Origin: Peterkaempfera sp044755465
GTDB lineage: Bacteria > Actinomycetota > Actinomycetes > Streptomycetales > Streptomycetaceae
Direction of reading: 5' to 3'
DNA: 64,000 nt
NCBI RefSeq assembly: GCF_044755465.1
Contig: NZ_JBIVRB010000013.1
Coordinates: 1 to 64,000 of the forward strand
Made by a program: the position numbers and the translations under genes. Numbering within the stretch: position 1 is the first letter of the stretch; each line of letters opens with the position of its first letter. The notes under the pieces are model-generated. The model did no database searches and was not told the origin of the DNA. It saw only the letters and a program-made list of their open reading frames with translations. This document shows, piece after piece, positions 1 to 8,343 of the stretch.

Positions 1-88
1 CGGTTACATTCCGAACCCGGAAGCTAAGCCTTTCAGCGCCGATGGTACTGCAGGGGGGACCCTGTGGGAGAGTAGGACACCGCCGAAC
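1..88 (+). rRNA. rrf: 5S ribosomal RNA, 3' part
   Basis: The first ~88 bases match the 3' two thirds of actinobacterial 5S rRNA: the loop with CCGAACCCGGAAGCTAAG, then GATGGTACTGC and GAGAGTAGGACACCGCC near the end. The 5' part lies outside the window. A strong terminator follows at once, so this is the end of an rrn operon read on the plus strand. The exact 3' end is set by analogy to ~120-nt 5S genes and may be off by a few bases. Confidence 0.95.
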
Positions 89-98
89 AATCATTCAG

Positions 99-132
99 AA
101 AGGGCCTCCAGCCGTCAGGTTGGGGGCCCTTT
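99..132 (+). terminator. rrn operon terminator hairpin
   Basis: AAAGGGCC pairs with GGCCCTTT across a loop that holds further complementary bases. It lies about 10 bases after the 5S end, where an intrinsic terminator of the rRNA operon is expected. It also faces the end of the convergent polymerase gene at 151. Confidence 0.85.
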
Positions 133-150
133 CGCATGCCCGGAAACGGT

Positions 151-1164
151 TCAGGACGGCCGGCGTTTGGCACGGCTGGGCTGGACGCGGAGCGGTTCAC
201 CCTCGGCCTTGGGGTGGTCGGGCGGGTAGGGGAGGTCGCCCAGGCCGTGTTCGCGTTCGTCGCGGTCCGCGAGTTCCAGGGCGGTGTCCAGCCGATAGCT
301 GTGCTGGTCCATGTCGGCGTGCACATCACCGACTTCGGCGTACCGGCGCGGCATGGTGCGCAGGTCGAAGTCCTGCGGGCGGGCGGCTGGCAGCTCCTCC
401 CAGCGCAGTGGGGCGGAGACCGAGGCGTGCGGGGTGGGGCGGACGGAGTAGGCGCAGGCGATGGTGCGGTCCCGGGCCGTCTGGTTGTAGTCCACGAAGA
501 TCTTGCTGCCGCGCTCCTCCTTCCACCAGGACGAGGTGACCTGCTCCGGCATCCGCCGCTCCAGCTCGCGGGCGATGGCGATGGCGGCCCGGCGGACCTG
601 GGGGAAGTCCCACTCCGGGGCGATGGGGACGAAGATGTGCACACCACGGCCGCCGGAGGTCTTGGGCCAGCCGCGCAGGCCCAACTCGTCCAGCAGGCCG
701 CGCAACTCCTCGGCGGCGCGCACCGCGTCGGCGTACCCGGTACCGGGTTGCGGGTCCAGGTCGATGCGCAGCTCGTCGGGGTGCTCCAGGTCGCTGCGGC
801 GGACCGGCCAGGGGTGGAAGGTGAGGCAGCCCAGGTTGGCGGCCCAGACGACGGCGGCCGGTTCGGTGGGGCAGAGCTCGTCGGCGTGGCGGCCGCTGGG
901 GAAGCGGATGCGGCCGGTGGGAATCCAGTCGGGGTGGTTGGCAGGAGCGCGCTTCTGGAAGAAGGACTCGCCGGTCACCCCGTCGGGGTAGCGCTCCAGG
1001 GTGGTCGGCCGGTCCCGCAGCGCCCGCAGGATGCCGTCCCCGACGGCGATGTAGTACTCGGCCACGTCCAGCTTGGTGTAGCCGGGCTCGGGGAAGTACA
1101 CCTTGCCGGGATTGGACAGCCGGACCGTCCGTTCGCCCACCGTCAGTTCCACTGCTTCTGCCAT
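151..1164 (-). CDS. LigD-type polymerase/primase domain protein
   Basis: The 337-residue protein is the size of a stand-alone LigD polymerase (archaeo-eukaryotic primase fold). Known members fill in and extend ends with NTPs or dNTPs during non-homologous end joining. Visible motifs are FFQKRAP (~68-74), the metal-binding D-x-D in LRIDLDP (D135, D137), GGRGVHIF (~171-178) and the third acidic motif KIFVDYN (~221-227). ATG at 1164 is preferred over an upstream start at 1233, because the extra 23 residues are basic, proline-rich and not family-like. The gene is divergent from the DNA ligase at 1242, with about 77 bp between starts, so both may share a promoter region. No Ku or nuclease domain is present. 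Family assignment is firm; a role in end joining is inferred. Confidence 0.9.
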   Translation of the reverse strand: MAEAVELTVGERTVRLSNPGKVYFPEPGYTKLDVAEYYIAVGDGILRALRDRPTTLERYPDGVTGESFFQKRAPANHPDWIPTGRIRFPSGRHADELCPTEPAAVVWAANLGCLTFHPWPVRRSDLEHPDELRIDLDPQPGTGYADAVRAAEELRGLLDELGLRGWPKTSGGRGVHIFVPIAPEWDFPQVRRAAIAIARELERRMPEQVTSSWWKEERGSKIFVDYNQTARDRTIACAYSVRPTPHASVSAPLRWEELPAARPQDFDLRTMPRRYAEVGDVHADMDQHSYRLDTALELADRDEREHGLGDLPYPPDHPKAEGEPLRVQPSRAKRRPS

Positions 1165-1241
1165 CCAGCCACGGTAGGACGGCCCGCCGCCGGGCGCGCG
1201 CCGACGGGCGGGCGTGGGAGAGCGCCCGCACAATCGGGTTC

Positions 1242-2366
1242 ATGGACCTTCCGGTGATGCCGCCCGTGCAGCCGATGCTCGCCAGGTCGGCCGCGCGCAT
1301 CCCGGTCGGTATGCAGTACGAGGGCAAGTGGGACGGCTTCCGGGCGATCGTCTTCCGGGACGGCGACGAGGTCGAGATCGGCAGCCGGTCCGGGAAGCCG
1401 CTGACCCGCTACTTCCCGGAGCTGCTGTTGGCCGTGCGGGCGGCGCTGCCGCCGAGGTGCGTGGTCGACGGTGAGATCGTGATCGCCCGGGGCGGCCGGC
1501 TGGACTTCGACGCGCTGCTGGAACGCATCCACCCGGCCGACTCGCGGGTCCGGCTGCTGGCGGAGCGGACACCGGCGAGCCTGGTCGTCTTCGACCTGCT
1601 GGCGTTGGGCGACGCCGACCTGACGGGCAGCCCGCTGGCGGAGCGGCGCCGGACGCTGGTCGAGGCGCTGGGCGGGGCACCGCCGGGACCGGTGCACGTC
1701 GCGCCGGCGACCACGGACATCGAGGTCGCGCACCGCTGGTTCGAGCAGTACGAGGGCGCCGGGCTGGACGGGGTCGTCGCCAAGCCGCTGGATCTCGGCT
1801 ACCGGCCGGGCGAGCGGGTGATGGTCAAGGTGAAGCACGAGCGGACGGCGGACTGCGTACTGGCCGGGTTCCGCTTCCACAAGAGCGGCCCGGTGGTCGG
1901 CTCGCTGCTGCTCGGCCTGTACCAGGGCACCGGCGGGGCCGGCGCGCGGTTGCAGCACGTCGGGGTCTGCGCCTCCTTCCCGATGCGCAGGCGGGAGGCG
2001 CTGGTCCAGGAGCTGGCGCCGCTGCGGATGCCGTCCGTCGAGGGGCATCCGTGGGCCGCCTGGGCGGACGAGGAGGCGGCGGCGGTGGACCGGATGCCCG
2101 GCGCCCCCAGCCGCTGGACCGGGAAGAAGGACCTCTCCTGGGTGCCGCTCCGGCCGGAGCGGGTGTGCGAGGTGGCGTACGACCACATGCAGGGCGGGCG
2201 GTTCCGGCACACGGCGCAGTTCCGGCGCTGGCGCCCGGACCGCGAGCCGACCAGCTGCACCTATGCGCAGTTGGAGGAGCCGGTCCGGTACGACCTGGCG
2301 GATGTGCTGGCCGGTCCCGGGCCGGGGGCGGGCGGCTCGGATGGCTCGGATGGCTCGGATGGGTGA
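1242..2366 (+). CDS. ATP-dependent DNA ligase (LigD/LigC type)
   Basis: The 374-residue protein has the nucleotidyltransferase motifs of ATP-dependent DNA ligases. Motif I EGKWDGF carries the adenylated lysine (K29). DGEIV is at 76-80, motif III VVFDLLA at ~115-121, motif IV DGVVAKP at ~176-182 and motif V VKVKHE at ~195-200, followed by an OB-fold region. This is the ligase core seen in LigD and LigC, which seals nicks and breaks using ATP. It is divergent from the polymerase-domain gene, so the two functions of LigD are split over neighbouring genes. The C-terminus ends in a GSDGSDGSDG tail encoded by a 9-bp repeat. Whether it acts in end joining or base excision cannot be told from sequence. 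Confidence 0.92.
   Translation: MDLPVMPPVQPMLARSAARIPVGMQYEGKWDGFRAIVFRDGDEVEIGSRSGKPLTRYFPELLLAVRAALPPRCVVDGEIVIARGGRLDFDALLERIHPADSRVRLLAERTPASLVVFDLLALGDADLTGSPLAERRRTLVEALGGAPPGPVHVAPATTDIEVAHRWFEQYEGAGLDGVVAKPLDLGYRPGERVMVKVKHERTADCVLAGFRFHKSGPVVGSLLLGLYQGTGGAGARLQHVGVCASFPMRRREALVQELAPLRMPSVEGHPWAAWADEEAAAVDRMPGAPSRWTGKKDLSWVPLRPERVCEVAYDHMQGGRFRHTAQFRRWRPDREPTSCTYAQLEEPVRYDLADVLAGPGPGAGGSDGSDGSDG
2335..2362 (+). repeat. 9-bp tandem repeat at the ligase 3' end
   Basis: Three tandem copies of a unit like GGCTCGGAT encode the (Gly-Ser-Asp)n tail of the ligase. The tail is probably flexible, and the repeat is a likely slippage site. Confidence 0.7.
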
Positions 2367-2438
2367 GGCGGTCGGGGTGGGCGGCGTGGTGACGGACGAT
2401 CCGGCGGCGGGTGGCCGGGCGCGAGGGATGAGGTCCCC

Positions 2439-3653
2439 TTGAATGTGCTGATGCTGGTCACCACCGAGGTGGCCCATGACAGCCGGGTGGTGCGAGAGGC
2501 CACGGCGCTGGCCGAGGCCGGGCACGCGGTCCATGTGCAGGGGCGGGACGTGCCGCCAGGCTGGGCGCCGCCGGGCGGCCTCTTCACCGTGGGCTCCTCG
2601 ACGGGCGGGCGCGGGCTGCGCCCGTCGTCGGCCCGGAGCGGTGGCGCTTCCCGGCGGTCGGGTCCGCTGCTGCGGGCGGCGCGCTGGTGGCTGCTGCCCC
2701 GGCACCGGCGGCGGGTGTGGGACGGCTGGGCGCGGGCGGCCTCGGCGGATCTGCGGGGGCGGCGGTTCGACGTCGTACACGCCCATGACTTCAACACCCT
2801 GCCACTGGCCGCCCGGCTGGCCGGGGAGCAGCGGGCGCTGCTGGTGTACGACGCCCATGAGTGGTGGTCGGGTCGGCAGCGGCACGGTCGGCCGGAGCCG
2901 TGGCAGCGGTGGCGGGAGCGGCGGGCGGAGGCCGGGTTGACGGGCCGGGCCGATGCGGTGGTCACCGTGAGTGAGGGGATCGCGGCTCGGCTGGGGCGGT
3001 GGGCGGCCGGGCCGGTGGTGGTGGTCCGCAACACCTTCCCGGTGGCGGGTGGTGCCGCTGCCGGGGCGGAGCCGTTGCCGGTGGCGCCCAGGGGAGTGGT
3101 GTACGCCGGGCGGATCGGGGCCGGGCGGGACCTGGAGACGGTGCTCGCGGGGGCGGCCGGGCCGGACAGGGGCTGGGCGACGGTGCTGGTCGGGCCGGTC
3201 GACCAGGCGTACGCGGCGCGGCTGGCGCCGGTCGGGCACGGGGCCGAGCTGCTGGCGCCGCGGGCGGTGGACGAGGTGGACGGGCTGCTGCGGCGCTACG
3301 GGCTGGCGGTGGTGACGCTGACGGACAGTTGCGACAACCATCGGTTGGCGCTGCCGAACAAGCTGTTCCACGCGGTGCGGGCCGGTGTCCCGGTGATCGC
3401 CGCCGATCTGCCGGAGCTGGCGCGCACGGTGCGGCGGTACGACCTGGGCGAGCTGTATCGGCCGGGCGACCCCGGGTCGTACCGGGCGGCGCTGCGCCGG
3501 GCGGGGGAGCGCTATCCGCAGTTGCTGCGGTCGGTGGCGGTGGCGCGGGCGGAGTTGGCGTGGGAGCGGGACGCGCGGCGGCTGGTGTCGCTGTACGGGG
3601 CGCTGGCGGGGGCCGGGTGCGGTGGTCTTCGGGTGGTCGGGGGGCGGGCGTGA
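2439..3653 (+). CDS. GT4-like glycosyltransferase
   Basis: The 404-residue protein has a GT-B glycosyltransferase layout. The N-terminal half (NVLMLVTTEVAHDSRV) resembles the acceptor-binding domain of family 4 enzymes, with a HAHDFNTLP segment near residue 108. The C-terminal half holds the donor-binding region (YAGRIGAGRD, then LPNKLFHAVRAGVPVI and a DLPELA segment). Such enzymes transfer sugars from nucleotide donors to growing cell-surface glycans. The TTG start is chosen because GAGGGATGAGG lies just upstream; an in-frame ATG at 2451 is possible. It is the first gene of the polysaccharide locus. Its last ~28 codons are duplicated downstream at 3749-3832. Donor and acceptor are unknown. 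Confidence 0.85.
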   Translation: MNVLMLVTTEVAHDSRVVREATALAEAGHAVHVQGRDVPPGWAPPGGLFTVGSSTGGRGLRPSSARSGGASRRSGPLLRAARWWLLPRHRRRVWDGWARAASADLRGRRFDVVHAHDFNTLPLAARLAGEQRALLVYDAHEWWSGRQRHGRPEPWQRWRERRAEAGLTGRADAVVTVSEGIAARLGRWAAGPVVVVRNTFPVAGGAAAGAEPLPVAPRGVVYAGRIGAGRDLETVLAGAAGPDRGWATVLVGPVDQAYAARLAPVGHGAELLAPRAVDEVDGLLRRYGLAVVTLTDSCDNHRLALPNKLFHAVRAGVPVIAADLPELARTVRRYDLGELYRPGDPGSYRAALRRAGERYPQLLRSVAVARAELAWERDARRLVSLYGALAGAGCGGLRVVGGRA

Positions 3654-3660
3654 GGGGCGG
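3573..3660 (+). repeat. Direct repeat copy 1 (end of first glycosyltransferase gene)
   Basis: This ~88-bp stretch encodes the tail ARRLVSLYGALAG and ends with the GTGAGGGGCGG junction. It recurs at 3749-3831 with a 6-bp deletion and scattered changes. It represents the ancestral end of the first glycosyltransferase gene. Confidence 0.85.
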
Positions 3661-3748
3661 GGAGACGGTCGGCGGGTGGTTGGCAAGGGCGGTGGGGGCG
3701 GTGGGGGCCCGTTGGGTGCGGGGGGTCGGGGCGGTGTGGGCGTGGGGC

Positions 3749-3831
3749 GCGCGGCGGCTGGTGTCGCTGTACGGGGCGCTGGCGGGCGTGGGGTGCGGTG
3801 GTGTGGTCGGGGGGCGGCTGTGAGGGGCGGC
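3749..3831 (+). repeat. Direct repeat copy 2 (new junction to second glycosyltransferase)
   Basis: This second copy of the first glycosyltransferase gene's 3' end lies between the two glycosyltransferase genes. It keeps ARRLVSLYGALAG in its own frame and a stop at 3821-3823. Here the GTGA of the copy is the start of the second glycosyltransferase gene (GTG at 3820). Confidence 0.85.
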
Positions 3832-5499
3832 CGGGTGGTGATGCTGGTGGCGAACGGGGTCGAGGGGGATTCACGGGTGCAGAAGGCCGCCTGGTCGATG
3901 GCGGCGGCGGGGTGGGAGGTGACGCTGCTGGGACGGGCGCCCGGGGCGGAGCGGCTGGAGTACCGGTTGGGGCCGGCCCGGGTGCTGCTGCTGCCGGTGG
4001 GTGCGGCGGTGTCCGGGTATGAGCGCGGCCGGGGCGCGCCGCTGCGGCAGGCCCGGGTGCGGCGGGCCGCGTACGCCCGCGCGCGGGCCGTCGTCGCGCG
4101 CTGGGACGCGCTGGACGGCGCTCCCGGCGCCCGCCGCCGGCGCCTGGCGGCGCGGCTGCGCGGTCTGCTGGCGGCACACCCCGCACTGGACCTGCTGCTG
4201 GTGCCGCTCGGCGCCGGCCGGGTGGGCGGGCCGCTGCGGCTGGCCTGGGACGGGCTGCGCGGCGCGGTCGACCGGTACGGCGGCTGGCGGTCCCTCAACC
4301 CGTGGTTCCGGGACCTGGAGCTGGCGTTCGCGCCGGTCATCGCGGAGCTGGACCCGGACCTGATCCACGCCCACGACTTCCACACGGTGGGCATCGGCGC
4401 TCGGGCCGCCGCCCGCCGGAGCACCCCCGGCCGGCCGGTGCGCTGGCTGTACGACGCCCATGAGTACCTGGCCGGGATCGAGGTGCCGCGCCGCCGGGAC
4501 GTCCGCGCCCGGCTGCGCCGCCGGATGCTGCTGGGCGTGGAGCGGGAGTACATCGGCCGGGCCGACGCGGTGGTGACGGTCTCCGAGGCCATCGCCGGGC
4601 GGTTGCACGCCGACCACGCGCTCCCCGTACGCCCGCGCGTGGTGCTGAACGCGCCGCTGGTGCCCGCCGGTGCGCCGGACGGACCCGATGTGCGCCGGGT
4701 GGTGGGCCTGCCGCCGCAGGTGCCGCTGCTGCTCTACAGCGGCGGCCTGGCGGCGCGGCGCGGGGTGGCCACGGTGGTGCGGGCGCTGCCCGCGCTGCCC
4801 GGGGTGCACCTGGTGCTGGTGGCCCGGGAGGGCGACGCCGACGCGGCCGGTCTGGCCGCGCTGGCGGAGCGGCTGGGCGTCGCCGACCGGCTGCACCTGG
4901 CCGGGTATGTCTCACCCGATCAGGTGGTCCGCTACATCGCCTCGGCCACCGCCGGGCTGGTGCCGATCCTGCACCGCCCCAACCATGAGCTGTCGCTGAT
5001 CACCAAGTACCTGGAGTATCTGCACGCCGGGCTGCCGATCCTGTGCAGCGATGTGGCGGAGATGGCCCGCGCCACCCGGGCGCTGGCCGTCGGGGAGGTC
5101 TTCCGGGCCGGTGACGTGCCGGACTTCGCCCGGTCCGCCCGGCTGCTGCTGGCCCACCCCGAGCGGTACCGCCGGACGTACCAGCCCGGCGGCGCGGCGG
5201 CCGAGGCGCTGCCCGGACTCTCCTGGAGCGGCCAGGCGGCGGCGCTGGACGCCCTGTACGCGGAGCTGACCGGCCACCGGCCGCAGCCGGGACCGGTCGA
5301 GCCCCAGTCTGGCCCGGTCGAGCCCCAGTCTGGCCCGGTCGAGCCGCGGTCTGGCCCGGTCGACTCGCGGTCTGGCCCGGTCGAGCCGCGGCCGGGACCG
5401 CTGCGGCTGCGCCCGGTCGCGGCGGCGGAGCCCGGCGATCCCGGACGGCCCCGCGCAGCGAGCGGACCGCCCGGGAACGTGCCTACCGTGCAGGGGTGA
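3820..5499 (+). CDS. GT4-like glycosyltransferase with repetitive tail
   Basis: The protein has 559 residues and a GT-B fold. The start is GTG at 3820, which gives VRGGRVVMLVANGVEGDSRV, aligned with the N-terminus of the preceding glycosyltransferase. Upstream in-frame codons give only low-complexity Gly/Arg sequence. A HAHDFHTVGIG segment, DAHEYLAG and a donor-site region (LYSGGLAARRGVATVV, later HELSLITKYLEYLHAGLPI) support family 4 membership. Residues ~490-530 are five heptads of GPVEPQS type encoded by a 21-bp repeat, followed by a Pro/Arg-rich tail. The start codon overlaps the stop of a duplicated gene end, a remnant of translational coupling with the first glycosyltransferase. It probably adds a sugar to the surface polymer; specificity is unknown. 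Confidence 0.85.
   Translation: MRGGRVVMLVANGVEGDSRVQKAAWSMAAAGWEVTLLGRAPGAERLEYRLGPARVLLLPVGAAVSGYERGRGAPLRQARVRRAAYARARAVVARWDALDGAPGARRRRLAARLRGLLAAHPALDLLLVPLGAGRVGGPLRLAWDGLRGAVDRYGGWRSLNPWFRDLELAFAPVIAELDPDLIHAHDFHTVGIGARAAARRSTPGRPVRWLYDAHEYLAGIEVPRRRDVRARLRRRMLLGVEREYIGRADAVVTVSEAIAGRLHADHALPVRPRVVLNAPLVPAGAPDGPDVRRVVGLPPQVPLLLYSGGLAARRGVATVVRALPALPGVHLVLVAREGDADAAGLAALAERLGVADRLHLAGYVSPDQVVRYIASATAGLVPILHRPNHELSLITKYLEYLHAGLPILCSDVAEMARATRALAVGEVFRAGDVPDFARSARLLLAHPERYRRTYQPGGAAAEALPGLSWSGQAAALDALYAELTGHRPQPGPVEPQSGPVEPQSGPVEPRSGPVDSRSGPVEPRPGPLRLRPVAAAEPGDPGRPRAASGPPGNVPTVQG
5290..5394 (+). repeat. 21-bp tandem repeat, five units
   Basis: Five 21-bp units of the type GGCCCGGTCGAGCCCCAGTCT lie in frame at the 3' end of the glycosyltransferase gene and encode GPVEPQS/GPVEPRS heptads. 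The copies differ at a few positions. In-frame length variation between strains is likely. Confidence 0.9.
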
Positions 5500-5659
5500 G
5501 CCGCGCCGCCCGGCCGGCTGCCCGGCGTTCACCTGGAGACAGTGCCCCGTTCAAAGGGGTCCGCGAGCCTGGTCCAGTGCGCCGCCGACGGTATGGCCGT
5601 GCCGTCCGTCGTCGGGTGCGACCGACGGCGCGAGGACGCATCGACATGGAGGTGACCGC

Positions 5660-6784
5660 ATGCGCGGGCGGAACGAAGAGCTGATCCCCGCAGCCCGCCC
5701 GGTGCTGGGCGAGGCCGAGATCGACGCCGCGGTGCGGGTGCTGCGCGGCGGCGCGGTGGTGCAGGGGCCGGAGGTGGCGGCGTTCGAGGCGGAGTTCGCC
5801 GCGCTGGTGGACGGCCGCCACTGCGTGGCCGTCAACTCCGGCACCTCGGCGCTGCAACTGACCCTGATGGCGCTGGGCCTCGGCCCCGGCGACGAGGTCG
5901 TGGTGCCGTCCTTCTCCTTCGCGGCCACCGCCAACGCGGTGCGGCTGGTCGGCGCGGAGCCGGTCTTCGCCGACATCGAGCCGGGCAGCTTCTGCCTGGA
6001 CCCGGACGCGGTCGCCGCCGCCATCGGCCCGCGCACCGCCGCGATCATGCCGGTCCACCTGTACGGGCACCCGGCGGCCATGGACCGGCTGGTGCCGCTG
6101 GCCGAGCGGCACGGGCTGGCCATCGTCGAGGACGCCTGCCAGGCGCACGCGGCGGCGCTGCACGGCCGCCCGGTGGGCACCTTCGGCGCGGCGGGCTGCT
6201 TCAGCTTCTATCCGACCAAGAACATGCACTCCCTGGAGGGGGGCATGGTCACCACCGCCGACGAGGGCCTGGCCCGCACCCTGCGGCTGCTGCGCAACCA
6301 GGGCATGGAGCAGCGCTACGCCAACGAGGTGGTGGGCGCCAACATGCGGCTCACCGATGTGGCGGCGGCGGTCGGCCGGGTGCAGCTGGGTCGGCTGCCG
6401 CTCTGGACGGAGCAGCGGCGGGCCAACGCCAAGCTGCTGGACTCCCGGCTCACCGGGCTGCGTACCCCGCCGGTGGCCGACGGCGCGCACCACGTCTACC
6501 ACCAGTACACGGTGCGGGTGCCGGGCAACGGCCGGCCGGACCGGGACTGCGTGCAGAAGGCGCTGGCCGGGCGCGGGGTCGGCAGTTCGGTGTACTACCC
6601 GACGCCGATCCACCGGCTGAAGGCGTACTGCGGCGCGGGGGGCGAGCAGCTGCGCCGCTGGGAACTGCCGGAGACCGAGCGGGCGGCGGCGGAGGTGCTG
6701 TCGCTCCCGGTGTACCCGACGCTGACCAGTGAGGAGCTGGAGCGGATCGTCAACGCGGCCAACGCGCTGGGCGGCCTGCTCTGA
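5660..6784 (+). CDS. DegT/DnrJ/EryC1 family sugar aminotransferase
   Basis: The 374-residue protein is a PLP-dependent nucleotide-sugar aminotransferase. NSGTSAL (59-65) contacts the cofactor phosphate, EDACQAH (157-163) holds the ring-stacking aspartate, and FYPTKNMH (183-190) carries the Schiff-base lysine K187. VGANMRLTD is the usual subunit-interface motif. The family transfers an amino group, usually from glutamate, to a 3-keto or 4-keto sugar nucleotide. Together with the oxidoreductase at 13823 it fits a WbpE/WlbC-like 3-aminotransferase acting on a UDP-3-keto-hexosaminuronate (inference). An ATGGAGGTGACC sequence supplies the ribosome site. The 14-residue N-terminus recurs as a relic at 13752. 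A terminator follows at 6825. Confidence 0.9.
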   Translation: MRGRNEELIPAARPVLGEAEIDAAVRVLRGGAVVQGPEVAAFEAEFAALVDGRHCVAVNSGTSALQLTLMALGLGPGDEVVVPSFSFAATANAVRLVGAEPVFADIEPGSFCLDPDAVAAAIGPRTAAIMPVHLYGHPAAMDRLVPLAERHGLAIVEDACQAHAAALHGRPVGTFGAAGCFSFYPTKNMHSLEGGMVTTADEGLARTLRLLRNQGMEQRYANEVVGANMRLTDVAAAVGRVQLGRLPLWTEQRRANAKLLDSRLTGLRTPPVADGAHHVYHQYTVRVPGNGRPDRDCVQKALAGRGVGSSVYYPTPIHRLKAYCGAGGEQLRRWELPETERAAAEVLSLPVYPTLTSEELERIVNAANALGGLL

Positions 6785-6824
6785 GCTGCGGCGATCCGCC
6801 GAGCCCCGGCGTCCGCCGAGCTGC

Positions 6825-6857
6825 GGCGGCCGGCCCCTCCCCCGGGGGTCGGCCGCC
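6825..6857 (+). terminator. Strong hairpin after the aminotransferase gene
   Basis: A 13-bp GC stem (one G-U pair, 7-nt loop) lies about 40 bases after the aminotransferase stop. There is no T-run, as is usual in Streptomyces. It suggests that the next glycosyltransferase gene starts a new transcription unit. Confidence 0.7.
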
Positions 6858-6954
6858 GCCGACGTACCCGCAGGGCGCCGTCCCGGCCCGGATGGCGGCG
6901 CTCGGCGCGCGGGTCGGCGCACCTTCTGCCTACGGTGCAGAGGTGATTTCGGGA

Positions 6955-8343
6955 ATGTCTGGCACCACTCGGCAGCAGCAGCCGCGACTGCGGCCCGGCG
7001 CGGCCCCCGCCCGGGGCGCCCGGTCGCGCCGCAGCGGCCCGAGCGTGCTCTACCTGGCCTTCTTCTACCCGCCCACCCGGGCCAGCGGCGTCTACCGGGC
7101 GCTGGCCACCGCCAACCTGCTGGCCGAGCGCGGCTGGGACGTCACCGTGGCCACCGCGCCGCGTGAGTTCTTCGCGGACTACCTGCGCTCCTACGACCCG
7201 TCACTGGAGGCGCGCGTCCACCCGGCGATCGCGGTGGAGCGGCCCCGGATGGGCTACTTCCGCTGGGAGCGGGACGTGCGCCGCTACGGCAGGCTGCGGG
7301 CCAACGCGCCCAGCCTGGCGGCGGCCGGGTACAACTGGATGCAGCGCCGGGTGTTCCCCGAGCACTACGCGACCTGGCTGCCGCATCTGCTGGCGCGGGC
7401 GGTGCGGCTGCATGCCGGGCGGCGGTTCGACCTGGTGGTGGCGACCGGCAACCCGTTCGCCTCCTTCGCCGGTGCGTGGGCGCTGGGCCGCCTGCTGCGC
7501 GTCCCGTACGTGCTGGACTACCGCGACCCGTGGACCTTCAACCCGCTCACCGGCGAGCCCGGTTTCCCCAAGGACAGCAACGCCTGGAGCTGGGAGCACC
7601 GGGTGCTGCGCGGTGCCGCCGAGGTGGTGCACGTCAACGAGCCGATCCGGCAGTGGTACGCGGACCGCTACCCGTTCGCGGCGGGGCGCTCCCGGGTGGT
7701 CTACAACGGCTGGGAGCCGGACATCCTGGGCCGGCCCGGCTGGACGCCGCGCCCGCCGGGCCGCCCGCTGCGCTTCGGCTACATCGGGACCATCACCGAC
7801 CAGCTGCCGCTGGAGGTGCTGTTCGACGGCTGGCGGCTCGCCCGGCGGGACCCGGCGCTGGCCGACGCGGAGTTGCACCTCCACGGCCATCTGGGGTTCT
7901 TCGCGCACAGCGCGCAGCCGCTGCTGGACCGGATGCCGCAGCCGGCGGAGGGGCTGGGGGTGCACTACCGGGGGCCGGTGGCCAAGGCCGAGGTGGCGGC
8001 GGCGTACGCCGAGATGGACGCGGTGGTCTTCCTGGCGGGCGGCTCGCGGTACGTCACCTCCGGCAAGGTCTTCGAGTACATGGCCACCGGCAAGCCGATC
8101 GTCTCGGTGCACCGGCCGGACCACGCCGCCGCCGATGTGCTGCGCGGCCACCCGCTCTGGTTCTCCGGGCGGCGGCTGGACGCGGAGGCGGTGGCCGGTG
8201 CCTTCACGGCGGCGGGCCGGGCCGCGCTGGAACTGCAACCGGACCAGGTCGAGCAGGCGATGGAGCACGCCGGGCGGTTCACCCGCGAGGCGACGCTCGC
8301 GCCGTTCGAGGAGCGCTTGAGGAGGATCGCAGGTGGCCGCTGA
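6955..8343 (+). CDS. Glycosyltransferase (GT4-like)
   Basis: This 462-residue GT-B type protein begins its domain with SVLYLAFFYPPTRASGVYR. FDLVVATGNPFASFAGA and LDYRDPWTFNP follow, the latter typical of bacterial family 4 enzymes of surface glycan loci. The C-terminal donor half has RFGYIGTITDQLPLEVL and SGKVFEYMATGKPIV. ATG at 6955 is chosen because GAGGTG lies 9 bases upstream; an ATG at 6892 has no ribosome site. Its 3' end overlaps the next glycosyltransferase gene by 11 bases, so the two are probably co-translated. It starts the second transcription unit of the locus. Sugar specificity is unknown. Confidence 0.85.
   Translation: MSGTTRQQQPRLRPGAAPARGARSRRSGPSVLYLAFFYPPTRASGVYRALATANLLAERGWDVTVATAPREFFADYLRSYDPSLEARVHPAIAVERPRMGYFRWERDVRRYGRLRANAPSLAAAGYNWMQRRVFPEHYATWLPHLLARAVRLHAGRRFDLVVATGNPFASFAGAWALGRLLRVPYVLDYRDPWTFNPLTGEPGFPKDSNAWSWEHRVLRGAAEVVHVNEPIRQWYADRYPFAAGRSRVVYNGWEPDILGRPGWTPRPPGRPLRFGYIGTITDQLPLEVLFDGWRLARRDPALADAELHLHGHLGFFAHSAQPLLDRMPQPAEGLGVHYRGPVAKAEVAAAYAEMDAVVFLAGGSRYVTSGKVFEYMATGKPIVSVHRPDHAAADVLRGHPLWFSGRRLDAEAVAGAFTAAGRAALELQPDQVEQAMEHAGRFTREATLAPFEERLRRIAGGR

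Noticed and set aside
2999..3823. Frame running through the second half of the first glycosyltransferase gene and ending in the duplicated tail
   Set aside because: Only the last ~25 codons resemble the true protein, because of the duplication; the rest is an out-of-frame shadow.
1143..4592. Very long minus-strand open frame opposite the ligase and first glycosyltransferases
   Set aside because: It is a shadow of the plus-strand genes in high-GC DNA: Pro/Arg/His-rich, with no domain.
5500..5659. Possible leader peptide before the aminotransferase gene
   Set aside because: Short frames exist but have no ribosome site or conserved pattern; a CCCC-GTTCAAA-GGGG hairpin is the only feature.
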